DNA from: Pseudomonadota bacterium
GTDB taxonomy: Bacteria > Pseudomonadota > Alphaproteobacteria > Rhodobacterales > Rhodobacteraceae
Assembly (NCBI GenBank): GCA_027592105.1
Contig: JAQCLA010000059.1
Coordinates: forward strand, 1-11,205
Direction of reading: 5' to 3'
Length of the DNA stretch: 11,205 nucleotides
Below, piece by piece: positions 1-5,483 of this stretch. The translations under genes and the position numbers were made by a program. The stretch's first letter is position 1. Every line of letters starts with the position of its first letter. The notes beneath the pieces are model-generated. The model was not told the DNA's origin, did no database searches, and saw only the letters and a list, made by a program, of their open reading frames with translations.

Positions 1-987
1 GTCAACCCGGTCTATGGGGCAACGCGCAACCCCTATGATCTATCCAAGACGGCGGGCGGATCATCGGGCGGGGCGGCGGTGGCGCTGGCCGCGCGGATGC
101 TGTCGGTCGCCGATGGCTCGGACATGATGGGTAGCCTGCGCAACCCGGCGGCATGGAACAATGTCTATGGGTTTCGCCCCACCGCCGGTCTGGTCCCGGG
201 TGAGGTGCGCGAGAGCGTGTTTCAGCATCGCCTGTCGACGGACGGGCCGATGGCGCGCGATATCGATGATCTGGAGCGGATGCTTGCCACCTTGTCGGAT
301 GGGGCCTACTGCGCCGGTGAGGGGCGCATGCCCGCCCGCCCGCGCATCGGCTGGCTGGGCGATTGGGGTGGGGCCTATGCCATGGAACCCGGCATCTTGG
401 CACAGGCAGAGGAAGCCTTGGCTGTGATGGAAGGCTTGGGCTGGGATGTCGCGCCCATCGCGCCGCCCTTGGCCCCCGAAGCGCTATGGGAGGCATGGTG
501 CGTCTTGCGCCAATTCGCGGTGGCGATGAACCTTGGCCCCTATTGGCGCGAGGAGGCGCATCAGGCGCTGTTGCCCGCGCAGGCGAAATGGGAAATCAGC
601 CATGGCTTTGCGCGCAAGCTGGCCGAGGTGGAATGGGCCGCCGAGACGCGGGTCGCATGGCTTGCTGCCGCGCGCGAGATGTTCGCGCAGTATGACGCCG
701 TGATCTTGCCTGCGACCCAAGTTTGGCCTTTTGCGGTCGAGACCCGCTGGCCCGAGGCGATCGGAGAGCAGTTGATGGACAGCTATCATCGTTGGATGGA
801 GGTTGTGGTGCCAGCAAGCCTTGCCGGTCTGCCGGCGCTGGCGCTGCCCGCGGGGTTCGGTGCGGATGGTCTGCCCGCCGGTGTGCAGATGATCGGCGCG
901 CCGGGGGCGGACGCCATGCTGATGGCGCTGGGGCGTGCCTATCACGACGCGACCGATTGGCCGGGCAAGAACCCGCCCATGCTGTAA
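1..987 (+). CDS. Amidase (amidase-signature family), 5'-truncated by the window edge
   Basis: The frame is open from base 1 to a TAA at 985-987 and gives the last 328 residues of the protein. Amidase-signature enzymes use a Ser-cisSer-Lys triad to hydrolyse amide bonds. The Gly/Ser-rich loop GGSSGGAA lies at visible residues 19-26, with S21 matching the cis-serine. The segment DGSDMMGSLRNPA (38-50) carries the nucleophile S45. The 24-residue spacing between the two serines is the family norm. The catalytic lysine must lie in the missing N-terminal part. The C-terminal PAGFGADGLPAGVQMIG stretch is also typical of the family. The active-site loop reads DMMGS rather than the commoner DxGGS, and this is not a GatA-type loop, so I call it a general amidase of unknown substrate. 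Internal GTG or ATG codons such as 79 are not real starts, because the conserved loop lies upstream of them. Family assignment is very secure; substrate unknown. Confidence 0.93.
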   Translation, partial: VNPVYGATRNPYDLSKTAGGSSGGAAVALAARMLSVADGSDMMGSLRNPAAWNNVYGFRPTAGLVPGEVRESVFQHRLSTDGPMARDIDDLERMLATLSDGAYCAGEGRMPARPRIGWLGDWGGAYAMEPGILAQAEEALAVMEGLGWDVAPIAPPLAPEALWEAWCVLRQFAVAMNLGPYWREEAHQALLPAQAKWEISHGFARKLAEVEWAAETRVAWLAAAREMFAQYDAVILPATQVWPFAVETRWPEAIGEQLMDSYHRWMEVVVPASLAGLPALALPAGFGADGLPAGVQMIGAPGADAMLMALGRAYHDATDWPGKNPPML

Positions 988-1007
988 GGCTTTCGCTTGG
1001 CGCCTGG

Positions 1008-1035
1008 CACTTGGGCAGGCTAAGCTTGCCTAGTG
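1008..1035. repeat. Imperfect inverted repeat in the amidase-DUF2189 gap
   Basis: The core GGCAGGCTAAGCTTGCC (1014-1030) is palindromic except for one G/T position, and the flanks CACT (1008-1011) and AGTG (1032-1035) extend it. As RNA it could fold into a stem with a three-base loop. No T-run follows, so it does not look like a standard intrinsic terminator for the amidase gene. Its position 32 bp before the next ATG also fits an operator. The symmetry is seen directly; the role is unknown. Confidence 0.4.
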
Positions 1036-1066
1036 CAAGCATCCGCGTTCCGGGAAGGCAGGGGCG

Positions 1067-1870
1067 ATGAGCGAGCTGAGCGATCCAGCGATAACCCCAA
1101 TCGCACCATCCAAGGTGCCCGCTTTGCGCGATATGGGCTATGGTGACGTCGCCTATGCCTTGCGCGCCGGTCTGAATGATTTCCGCCGCAAGCCGATGAT
1201 GGGGCTGTTTTTTTCCCATGTCTATGTGGTCGGCGGCTGGCTGCTTTACGTGTTTTTATTCGTCACCGATCAGATTTGGTGGGCGATCCCGATCACGCTT
1301 GGCTTTCCGCTGTTGGGCCCGTTTCTGGCGGTGGGGCTCTACGAGGTGTCGCGCCGCTTGGAGGCGGGGCAAAGCCAATGGCGGCGCAATGACATCTTCG
1401 GCGTGATCTGGCGTCAGCGCTTGCGGCAATTGCCCTCGATGGCATGGGTGATCATCGTCTATTTCCTGTTCTGGTCATTCTTCGCCCATATGCTGTTTGC
1501 GCTGTTCCTTGGGCCATCGGCTTTGATGAATGTGACCAGCTCTTATGCCTATCTGCTGCAGCCCGAGGGGCTGCTGATGCTGGCGGTGGGCGCGGGCTTT
1601 GGGGCGCTATTCGCCTTTGTGTTGTTTTGCCTGACGGCCGTTTCCTTGCCCTTGCTGCTGGATAAGGAGTTGGATTTCGTCACCGCCATGCTGACCTCGG
1701 TCGCGGTGGTGCGACGCAATCCTTGGGTCATGACGGGATGGGCGGCCACCATCGCGGTGATGGTGTTTGTGGCGATGTTGCCAGGGCTGCTGGGGCTTTT
1801 CGTGGTCCTGCCGGTCTTGGGCCATGCCACATGGCATATCTATCGCCGGGCGCTGACACCACTTGATTGA
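1067..1870 (+). CDS. DUF2189-type multi-pass inner-membrane protein
   Basis: 267 residues. The ATG at 1067 is preceded by purine-rich GGAAGGCAGGGGCG, which can serve as a ribosome binding site. The N-terminal 40 or so residues are soluble and include an ALRAGLNDFRRKP motif just before the first helix. Hydrophobic segments lie at about 47-66, 70-93, 123-148, 168-195 and 220-255 (the last long enough for two helices), giving five or six membrane passes. The loop at about 94-122 is basic and probably cytoplasmic. The pattern and length match the DUF2189 family of uncharacterised membrane proteins, sometimes loosely annotated as cytochrome-oxidase-like, although I see no haem or copper ligand set. 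The gene stands 79 bp after the amidase gene and ends at a strong bidirectional terminator, so it may be transcribed alone or with the amidase gene. Function unknown; family assignment likely. Confidence 0.85.
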   Translation: MSELSDPAITPIAPSKVPALRDMGYGDVAYALRAGLNDFRRKPMMGLFFSHVYVVGGWLLYVFLFVTDQIWWAIPITLGFPLLGPFLAVGLYEVSRRLEAGQSQWRRNDIFGVIWRQRLRQLPSMAWVIIVYFLFWSFFAHMLFALFLGPSALMNVTSSYAYLLQPEGLLMLAVGAGFGALFAFVLFCLTAVSLPLLLDKELDFVTAMLTSVAVVRRNPWVMTGWAATIAVMVFVAMLPGLLGLFVVLPVLGHATWHIYRRALTPLD

Positions 1871-1882
1871 GAGGCCAAGAAA

Positions 1883-1907
1883 AAAGCCGGGCAGGGCGCC
1901 CGGCTTT
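1883..1907. terminator. Bidirectional intrinsic terminator between convergent genes
   Basis: A perfect 10-bp stem AAAGCCGGGC / GCCCGGCTTT (1883-1892 with 1898-1907) encloses a 5-base loop. Read on the minus strand it runs into six T residues (complement of the A-run 1880-1885). On the plus strand it is followed by the T-rich GATCTTTT. It lies 12 bp after the stop of the DUF2189 gene and 33 bp after the bactofilin stop, as expected for a shared terminator of two converging transcripts. Confidence 0.9.
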
Positions 1908-1940
1908 GATCTTTTGTCACGCGGCTGCGGCGTGATGATA

Positions 1941-2504
1941 TCAATTTTCGCCCATGGGTGCGGGGCCGGCCGATGCGGGCCGCGGCACGGCAGGGGCGGG
2001 GGTCGCAGCGCTGCGCGGGGCCATCGACGTTGCGCCGGTGGCCAGCGGATCTTCGGCGCGTTGCACCGACCCCTCGAAATGCGCACCGCTTTCGATCGCG
2101 ATGGTCTTGTGGATGATGTCACCCTCGACGCGCGCGGTCGACGTCAGGCGCACCTTGAGGCCGCGTACCTTGCCGACAACCCGGCCGGTGACGACGATAT
2201 CATCGGCCACGATCTCACCTTCGATATTGGCGGTTTCGCCGACAGTCAGAAGATGGGCACGGATATCGCCTTGCACGGTACCCTCAACCTGGATGTCACC
2301 CGTGGTGCGCAGGTTGCCCACGACGGTCAGATCCGAGCTGAGCAGCGAGGGCGTGGGTTTGGATTTCGGCGAAGAAGAGGGGGTCGAAGACATGTCTGCT
2401 CCCGATTTGGGGCTGGATTTTGAGTCGGAGGCGCTGCCCTCGGGGCCGGTATCGGCGGCAGAGGATTTCGCTCCGGGTTCGTTGATCTTGGATTTAGAAA
2501 ACAT
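1941..2504 (-). CDS. Bactofilin (polymer-forming cytoskeletal protein)
   Basis: 187 residues, ATG at 2504. Residues about 53-148 form a bactofilin (DUF583) core: short hydrophobic and glycine repeats such as GDIQVEGTVQGDI and VEGDIIHKTIAIESGAHFEG, expected to fold as a right-handed beta-helix. The N-terminal arm (about 1-52) is rich in Ser, Lys and Pro, and the tail (149-187) in Ala and Pro, both probably disordered. Bactofilins assemble into nucleotide-independent filaments under the inner membrane and position cell-wall enzymes. The first residues, MFSKSK, resemble the short N-terminal membrane-targeting peptide described for Caulobacter-type bactofilin BacA; this is my inference. The start lies inside the last codons of the upstream M23 peptidase gene (11-bp overlap), so translational coupling and a joint function are likely. 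The gene ends at a strong terminator. Confidence 0.94.
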   Translation of the reverse strand: MFSKSKINEPGAKSSAADTGPEGSASDSKSSPKSGADMSSTPSSSPKSKPTPSLLSSDLTVVGNLRTTGDIQVEGTVQGDIRAHLLTVGETANIEGEIVADDIVVTGRVVGKVRGLKVRLTSTARVEGDIIHKTIAIESGAHFEGSVQRAEDPLATGATSMAPRSAATPAPAVPRPASAGPAPMGEN

Positions 2505-3825
2505 CGCGTCCTGCCGTGATGAAGGTCATAGGGTTCACCGGATCGCCATTGCGCCGCACCTCGTAATGGAGATGGGTGCCAGTGCAACGTCCAGTGCAGC
2601 CCATATCACCGATATGTTCCCCGCGCGAGACCCTTTCGCCGACCCGTACGTTCAAACGTGTCAAATGCGCGTAGCGGGTGACGATGCCAAAGCCGTGGTC
2701 GATCTCGACCATCAGCCCGTAACCGCTGTGCCGGCCTGCGGAAATCACTGTGCCATCACCACCTGCCACGATGTCGGTGCCGCGCGCACCGGCAAAATCG
2801 ACACCGGCATGGAGCCGCCGACCACCGTTGAACGGGTCGCGGCGATAGCCGAATCCCGATGTCTGGCGAAAGGCACCCTGCACGGGGATGGAGAATGGGA
2901 GCTGCTCGGCGGCCATACGGCGCAGGTTGAGCGCGTCGAGTTGTTCGAGCAATTCATTGGCACGCAGCGACATGGGGTCAGGTTCACCATCGCCCATGGT
3001 CGAGACCGCGATGGGCATCAGCGGTCCACCTTGGCCGGAGTATGTGGCGCGCATCTGTCCGATCAGCCGATCGGTCGGAATACCCGACGACGTCAGCATC
3101 CGGTCCAAGGGTTCCATCGACATGGCCACGGCTTCTTCGATTTGGCGGAACACGCGCTCTTGGCGTTCTTGGGCCAAGGCAAGTTCATGCTCCATTTGCG
3201 CGATCTCTTGCTTGGTCTGCGCGGCAAGATCGGCTGCAGTGTCGCGCTGGCCCGAGGTCGCATCAAGCGCACCTGCCAAGACCTCGATGGCGCGGCGCAG
3301 ATCGGCGTCACGGGCCGCGACGGTTTCGGTTGTGCCTGTCTCTGCCTGCATGGCGTCGCGCAAATCGTTCAGCGCTGTGCGCGCCATATCGCGGTCTTCC
3401 ATGGTGCGGCGCAGCGTGGCTTGGATCACATCGACCGCTGTCTCAAGCTCGCGCCGGCGCTCTTCGGCATCCAAAAGACGCACTTGCATCACCGCGACCT
3501 GATCCATGGCGGTTGCGAAACGCTCTTGCGCCTGCAACGCCTCGCCGGTGCGCAGCTCGACCTCGGCTGACAGCGCGTTCAAACGATTTTGATATTCGAT
3601 GCTTTCGCGTTGCGCCTGTTCGCGCGAACTTCCGGCCGAGATCGTATCGATCAAGAACACCGAGGTCATGATCACGGTCCAGCTCAACAGCCCGGCCAGT
3701 CCCAGCAAGATCGCGCCTTGCGTTGCCGGGCGCAGACGAATGAACCGCATGCCATGATCGGATTTCAGAAAAAGACGCTGCTCAGGCAGGCGCTGTTCCA
3801 GCACCGCTGAAAGGCGATTGATCAT
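2494..3825 (-). CDS. Membrane-anchored coiled-coil M23 (LytM) peptidoglycan endopeptidase
   Basis: 443 residues from the ATG at 3825. A GTG at 3837 would add four, but the ATG has the better ribosome binding site. Order: short basic cytoplasmic N-terminus, one membrane helix at about 37-59, a long charged coiled coil at about 66-236, a linker, then an M23/LytM domain at about 315-435. The zinc ligands are H339 and D343 (HAGVD) and H420 (HLHYE); H386 and H418 are the catalytic histidines. All are present, so the enzyme should be active and cut peptide cross-links in the periplasm. Membrane anchor, coiled coil and C-terminal M23 domain next to a bactofilin gene match the LmdC type of stalked and budding alphaproteobacteria, which works with bactofilin BacA. 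Here the stop codon overlaps the bactofilin start. C410 and C414 sit where serines are usual, just before the HLH motif. Biochemical role is very likely; which morphological process it serves is unknown. Confidence 0.93.
   Translation of the reverse strand: MINRLSAVLEQRLPEQRLFLKSDHGMRFIRLRPATQGAILLGLAGLLSWTVIMTSVFLIDTISAGSSREQAQRESIEYQNRLNALSAEVELRTGEALQAQERFATAMDQVAVMQVRLLDAEERRRELETAVDVIQATLRRTMEDRDMARTALNDLRDAMQAETGTTETVAARDADLRRAIEVLAGALDATSGQRDTAADLAAQTKQEIAQMEHELALAQERQERVFRQIEEAVAMSMEPLDRMLTSSGIPTDRLIGQMRATYSGQGGPLMPIAVSTMGDGEPDPMSLRANELLEQLDALNLRRMAAEQLPFSIPVQGAFRQTSGFGYRRDPFNGGRRLHAGVDFAGARGTDIVAGGDGTVISAGRHSGYGLMVEIDHGFGIVTRYAHLTRLNVRVGERVSRGEHIGDMGCTGRCTGTHLHYEVRRNGDPVNPMTFITAGRDVF
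2507..2513 (-). promoter_or_regulatory. Ribosome binding site of the bactofilin gene, inside the M23 gene
   Basis: The minus strand reads CAGGACGCG-ATG, placing an AGGA core five bases before the bactofilin ATG at 2504. The site lies within the last codons of the M23 peptidase gene, which fits coupled translation. The same CAGGACG heptamer precedes the preferred ATG of the M23 gene. Confidence 0.6.
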
Positions 3826-3826
3826 C

Positions 3827-3833
3827 CGTCCTG
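3827..3833 (-). promoter_or_regulatory. Ribosome binding site that decides the M23 gene start
   Basis: The minus strand reads ACAGGACGG-ATG with the ATG at 3825. The CAGGACG heptamer is the same as that in front of the bactofilin ATG. The alternative GTG at 3837 has only a weaker GGGGCAGAAAAC before it, so the ATG is preferred. Confidence 0.5.
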
Positions 3834-3908
3834 TCACGTTTTCTGCCCCAATTCTTCACGGTCTAGTGCCGCGGAACAGACGCACCGCTACAACTATAAC
3901 CTCGGACA

Positions 3909-3937
3909 GACATAACCAGAGCAGCACCGCGCCTCAA
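3909..3937 (-). promoter_or_regulatory. Possible sigma70-type promoter for the M23-bactofilin operon
   Basis: On the minus strand TTGAGG (3937-3932) is followed after 17 bases by TATGTC (3914-3909). Each hexamer matches four of six consensus positions, and the pair lies about 85 bp before the M23 ATG. A second -10-like TATAGT (3898-3893) lacks a convincing -35 box. The upstream DUF455 gene ends with a likely terminator, so the pair needs its own promoter somewhere in 3838-3968. Weak evidence only. Confidence 0.3.
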
Positions 3938-3968
3938 CACGGGATGTCATGGGTGGGCGCGAATGGTC

Positions 3969-3994
3969 AAAAAATTTCGCATTTGGGCGAATTT
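3969..3994 (-). terminator. Probable intrinsic terminator after the DUF455 gene
   Basis: Read on the minus strand, AAATTCGC (3994-3987), a 6-base loop and GCGAAATTT (3980-3972, one bulged base) form a stem that runs into a stretch of T residues (complement of the A-run 3969-3974), then GACC. It starts 29 bp after the DUF455 stop codon. The stem is A/T-heavy and therefore weaker than the terminator at 1883-1907, but the T-run and position fit. Confidence 0.55.
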
Positions 3995-4023
3995 CCGCCG
4001 ATTATCGACAGGGTTGCGCGGTG

Positions 4024-4848
4024 TCATTGCGCCAATGGCCAATAGAAATCCGGCGGTATCCCCGCCTCGGCGCGTTTTTCTTCGTTGAAGGGCGGTTTGA
4101 GCGCGCCGTGGAAATAGCGCTGCACAAGGGCGTGAAACGCGTCCTTCGGGTCGGTGTCATGGCGGCCGCACAGGAAATGGAACCATTTGGAGCCATAGGC
4201 GACGTGATGCACCTCTTCGGCATAGATGATGCGCAGCGCATCCACCGCCATCGCCGCCGTGGCGTCATCGCGGGCATTTTCAAAGATCGTGATCATGCCC
4301 GGCGTCACATCGAGGCCACGCGCCTCGAGCACCATCGGCACCACGGCAAGCCGACCCATCAGATCATCCACCGTGTCCGAGGCCGCGCGCCACATCCCCG
4401 CATGGGCGATAAGCGCGCCATAATGGCTGCCCATCGCTTCAAGACAATCGGCCATCAAGTTGAAATGTTTTGATTCTTCATCCGCTGCGCGCACCCAGTC
4501 ATCATAAAAGCCAATGGGCATCGGCGTTGCGGTGAAGCGCGCGATGATATCCCAATGCAGATCCACGGCGTTGAGTTCGATATGGGCCACCGCGTGCAAA
4601 AGCGCGATCCGACCTGCGGCTGTGCCGGTGCGCCTGCGCGGCACCTCGCGCGGGTCGCGCAGTTCGGGGGTTGTGGGGCGTGCGGGCTGATCGGGCGGTG
4701 TCGCATGGCCGATTTCGACGGCTTCGCCTTGCGCACGCGCCGCTTGCCATTGGGCAGCAAAGCGGCGCGAAGCGGCGGTCTTTTCACGGGCATCGGCGGT
4801 GCGCAGCACGGCCTCGGCCATCTGCGCGAGGGGGAGCATCTGTGTCAT
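4024..4848 (-). CDS. Ferritin-like diiron-type protein, DUF455 family
   Basis: 274 residues from the ATG at 4848. A TTG at 4884 would add twelve, but it lies right next to a strong inverted repeat and has no clear ribosome binding site. The protein is mostly helical. It carries the spaced pattern of a four-helix diiron site: E91 in AHIEL, E125-x-x-H128 in EESKH, E175 in LEARGLD, and an ExxH at 211-214 (or 212-215) in AEEVHHV. DUF455 proteins belong to the ferritin-like superfamily, which includes MiaE-type hydroxylases; their own reaction is not established. The full ligand set suggests a metal-binding oxidase or hydroxylase rather than a degenerate relative. No signal peptide, so cytoplasmic. 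It follows the peroxiredoxin gene on the same strand after 78 bp, so they may share a transcript, and a probable terminator comes next. Family secure; activity inferred. Confidence 0.88.
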   Translation of the reverse strand: MTQMLPLAQMAEAVLRTADAREKTAASRRFAAQWQAARAQGEAVEIGHATPPDQPARPTTPELRDPREVPRRRTGTAAGRIALLHAVAHIELNAVDLHWDIIARFTATPMPIGFYDDWVRAADEESKHFNLMADCLEAMGSHYGALIAHAGMWRAASDTVDDLMGRLAVVPMVLEARGLDVTPGMITIFENARDDATAAMAVDALRIIYAEEVHHVAYGSKWFHFLCGRHDTDPKDAFHALVQRYFHGALKPPFNEEKRAEAGIPPDFYWPLAQ

Positions 4849-4887
4849 GGCAGCTGGTGTGATCCGATGGCTGGCCGGCGTCAAGGG

Positions 4888-4918
4888 GCGCGGAAAAACT
4901 GTGTTTTCCGCGCGGAAA
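4888..4918. repeat. Three alternating copies of GCGCGGAAA between bcp and the DUF455 gene
   Basis: Copy 1 is GCGCGGAAAA (4888-4897), copy 2 is its exact inverse TTTTCCGCGC (4904-4913), and copy 3 is GCGCGGAAA (4910-4918), overlapping copy 2. Copies 1 and 2 form a perfect 10-bp stem with a 6-base loop. Copies 2 and 3 form the perfect 14-bp palindrome TTTCCGCGCGGAAA (4905-4918). Only one of the two hairpins could exist at a time in RNA. Copies 1 and 3 are 22 bp apart, about two helical turns. No T-run follows on the minus strand, so it is not a plain intrinsic terminator. It could be an operator, an mRNA processing site or an attenuator. Structure certain, role unknown. Confidence 0.6.
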
Positions 4919-4926
4919 CCGCCCCC

Positions 4927-5388
4927 TTACAGCGCCTTGACCGCGTCCAGCACCTCTGCCGCATGGCCGGGCACCTTGACCTTGCGCCAGATGGCGCGCA
5001 CCACGCCTGCCCCGTCGATCAGAAAGCTCGCCCGCTCGATCCCCATGTAGCTTTTGCCGTACATGGATTTCTCGACCCAGACGCCATAACGCTCGCACAG
5101 ATCGCTGTCTTCGTCCGAGACCAGCGCCACGCCGAGCGCGTGCTTGGCGACGAATTTGTCATGCTTGGCGGCAGTGTCCTTGGACACACCCACGACCATC
5201 GCACCGGCGGCGGCGAATTCGGCGCCGAGTGCGGTGAAATCCACCGCTTCGCGGGTGCAACCCGATGTGTCATCCTTCGGGTAGAAATACAAAACAACCG
5301 CCTTGGGCCGCAGCGCCGAAAGGCTGAGCATTTCACCGCCGTCGCGTGGCAGGGTGAAGTCGGGGGCTTGGGTGCCGATCTCGATCAT
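4927..5388 (-). CDS. bcp: Thiol peroxidase, Bcp/PrxQ family peroxiredoxin
   Basis: 153 residues, the usual size for Bcp. It reduces hydrogen peroxide and organic hydroperoxides in the cytoplasm, recycled by thioredoxin or similar thiols. The thioredoxin fold begins with IGTQAPDFTLP (4-14). The peroxidatic cysteine is C44 in YPKDDTSGCT. The position five residues later, a resolving cysteine in E. coli Bcp (C50), is V49 here. The only other cysteine in that region is C98 in DLCERYGVW, matching E. coli C99. The ATG at 5388 is chosen because GAGAGGA lies four bases upstream and the conserved domain starts there; the frame stays open to 5538, but the extra 50 residues resemble no part of the family. 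It is divergent from the AsmA-like gene (95-bp gap) and may be co-transcribed with the DUF455 gene downstream. Confidence 0.95.
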   Translation of the reverse strand: MIEIGTQAPDFTLPRDGGEMLSLSALRPKAVVLYFYPKDDTSGCTREAVDFTALGAEFAAAGAMVVGVSKDTAAKHDKFVAKHALGVALVSDEDSDLCERYGVWVEKSMYGKSYMGIERASFLIDGAGVVRAIWRKVKVPGHAAEVLDAVKAL

Positions 5389-5392
5389 GGAA

Positions 5393-5399
5393 TCCTCTC
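5393..5399 (-). promoter_or_regulatory. Ribosome binding site of bcp
   Basis: The minus strand reads GAGAGGA-TTCC-ATG with the ATG at 5388. This is the clearest Shine-Dalgarno match seen near any start in the window, and it fixes the bcp start against the longer open frame. Confidence 0.75.
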
Positions 5400-5441
5400 G
5401 TCTTGGGCGTGCATCTGGCATATCGGCGCAGGCGCGCCGCA

Positions 5442-5465
5442 CGGTTTGCAAGCTAGGCGGTTTGC
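5442..5465. repeat. Direct repeat of CGGTTTGC in the bcp/AsmA divergent promoter region
   Basis: CGGTTTGC occurs at 5442-5449 and 5458-5465, 16 bp apart start to start, in the 95-bp region that must hold the promoters of both divergent genes (5389-5483). Tandem half-sites of this kind can bind a regulator. With only two short copies, chance is also possible. I found no convincing -35/-10 pair for either gene here. Confidence 0.3.
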
Positions 5466-5483
5466 GGCGAAGATAAAGGGCGC

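Noticed and set aside
1954..3570. A 538-codon open frame on the plus strand, antisense to the bactofilin and M23 genes
   Set aside because: It lies opposite two well-recognised genes. Its translation is rich in Arg, His and Cys with no domain or hydrophobic pattern. Long antisense frames are a usual by-product of GC-biased codons.
4849..4884. A TTG start for the DUF455 gene at 4884
   Set aside because: It would be a rare start codon right beside a strong hairpin, with no Shine-Dalgarno match. The ATG at 4848 is more likely, although its own binding site is also weak.
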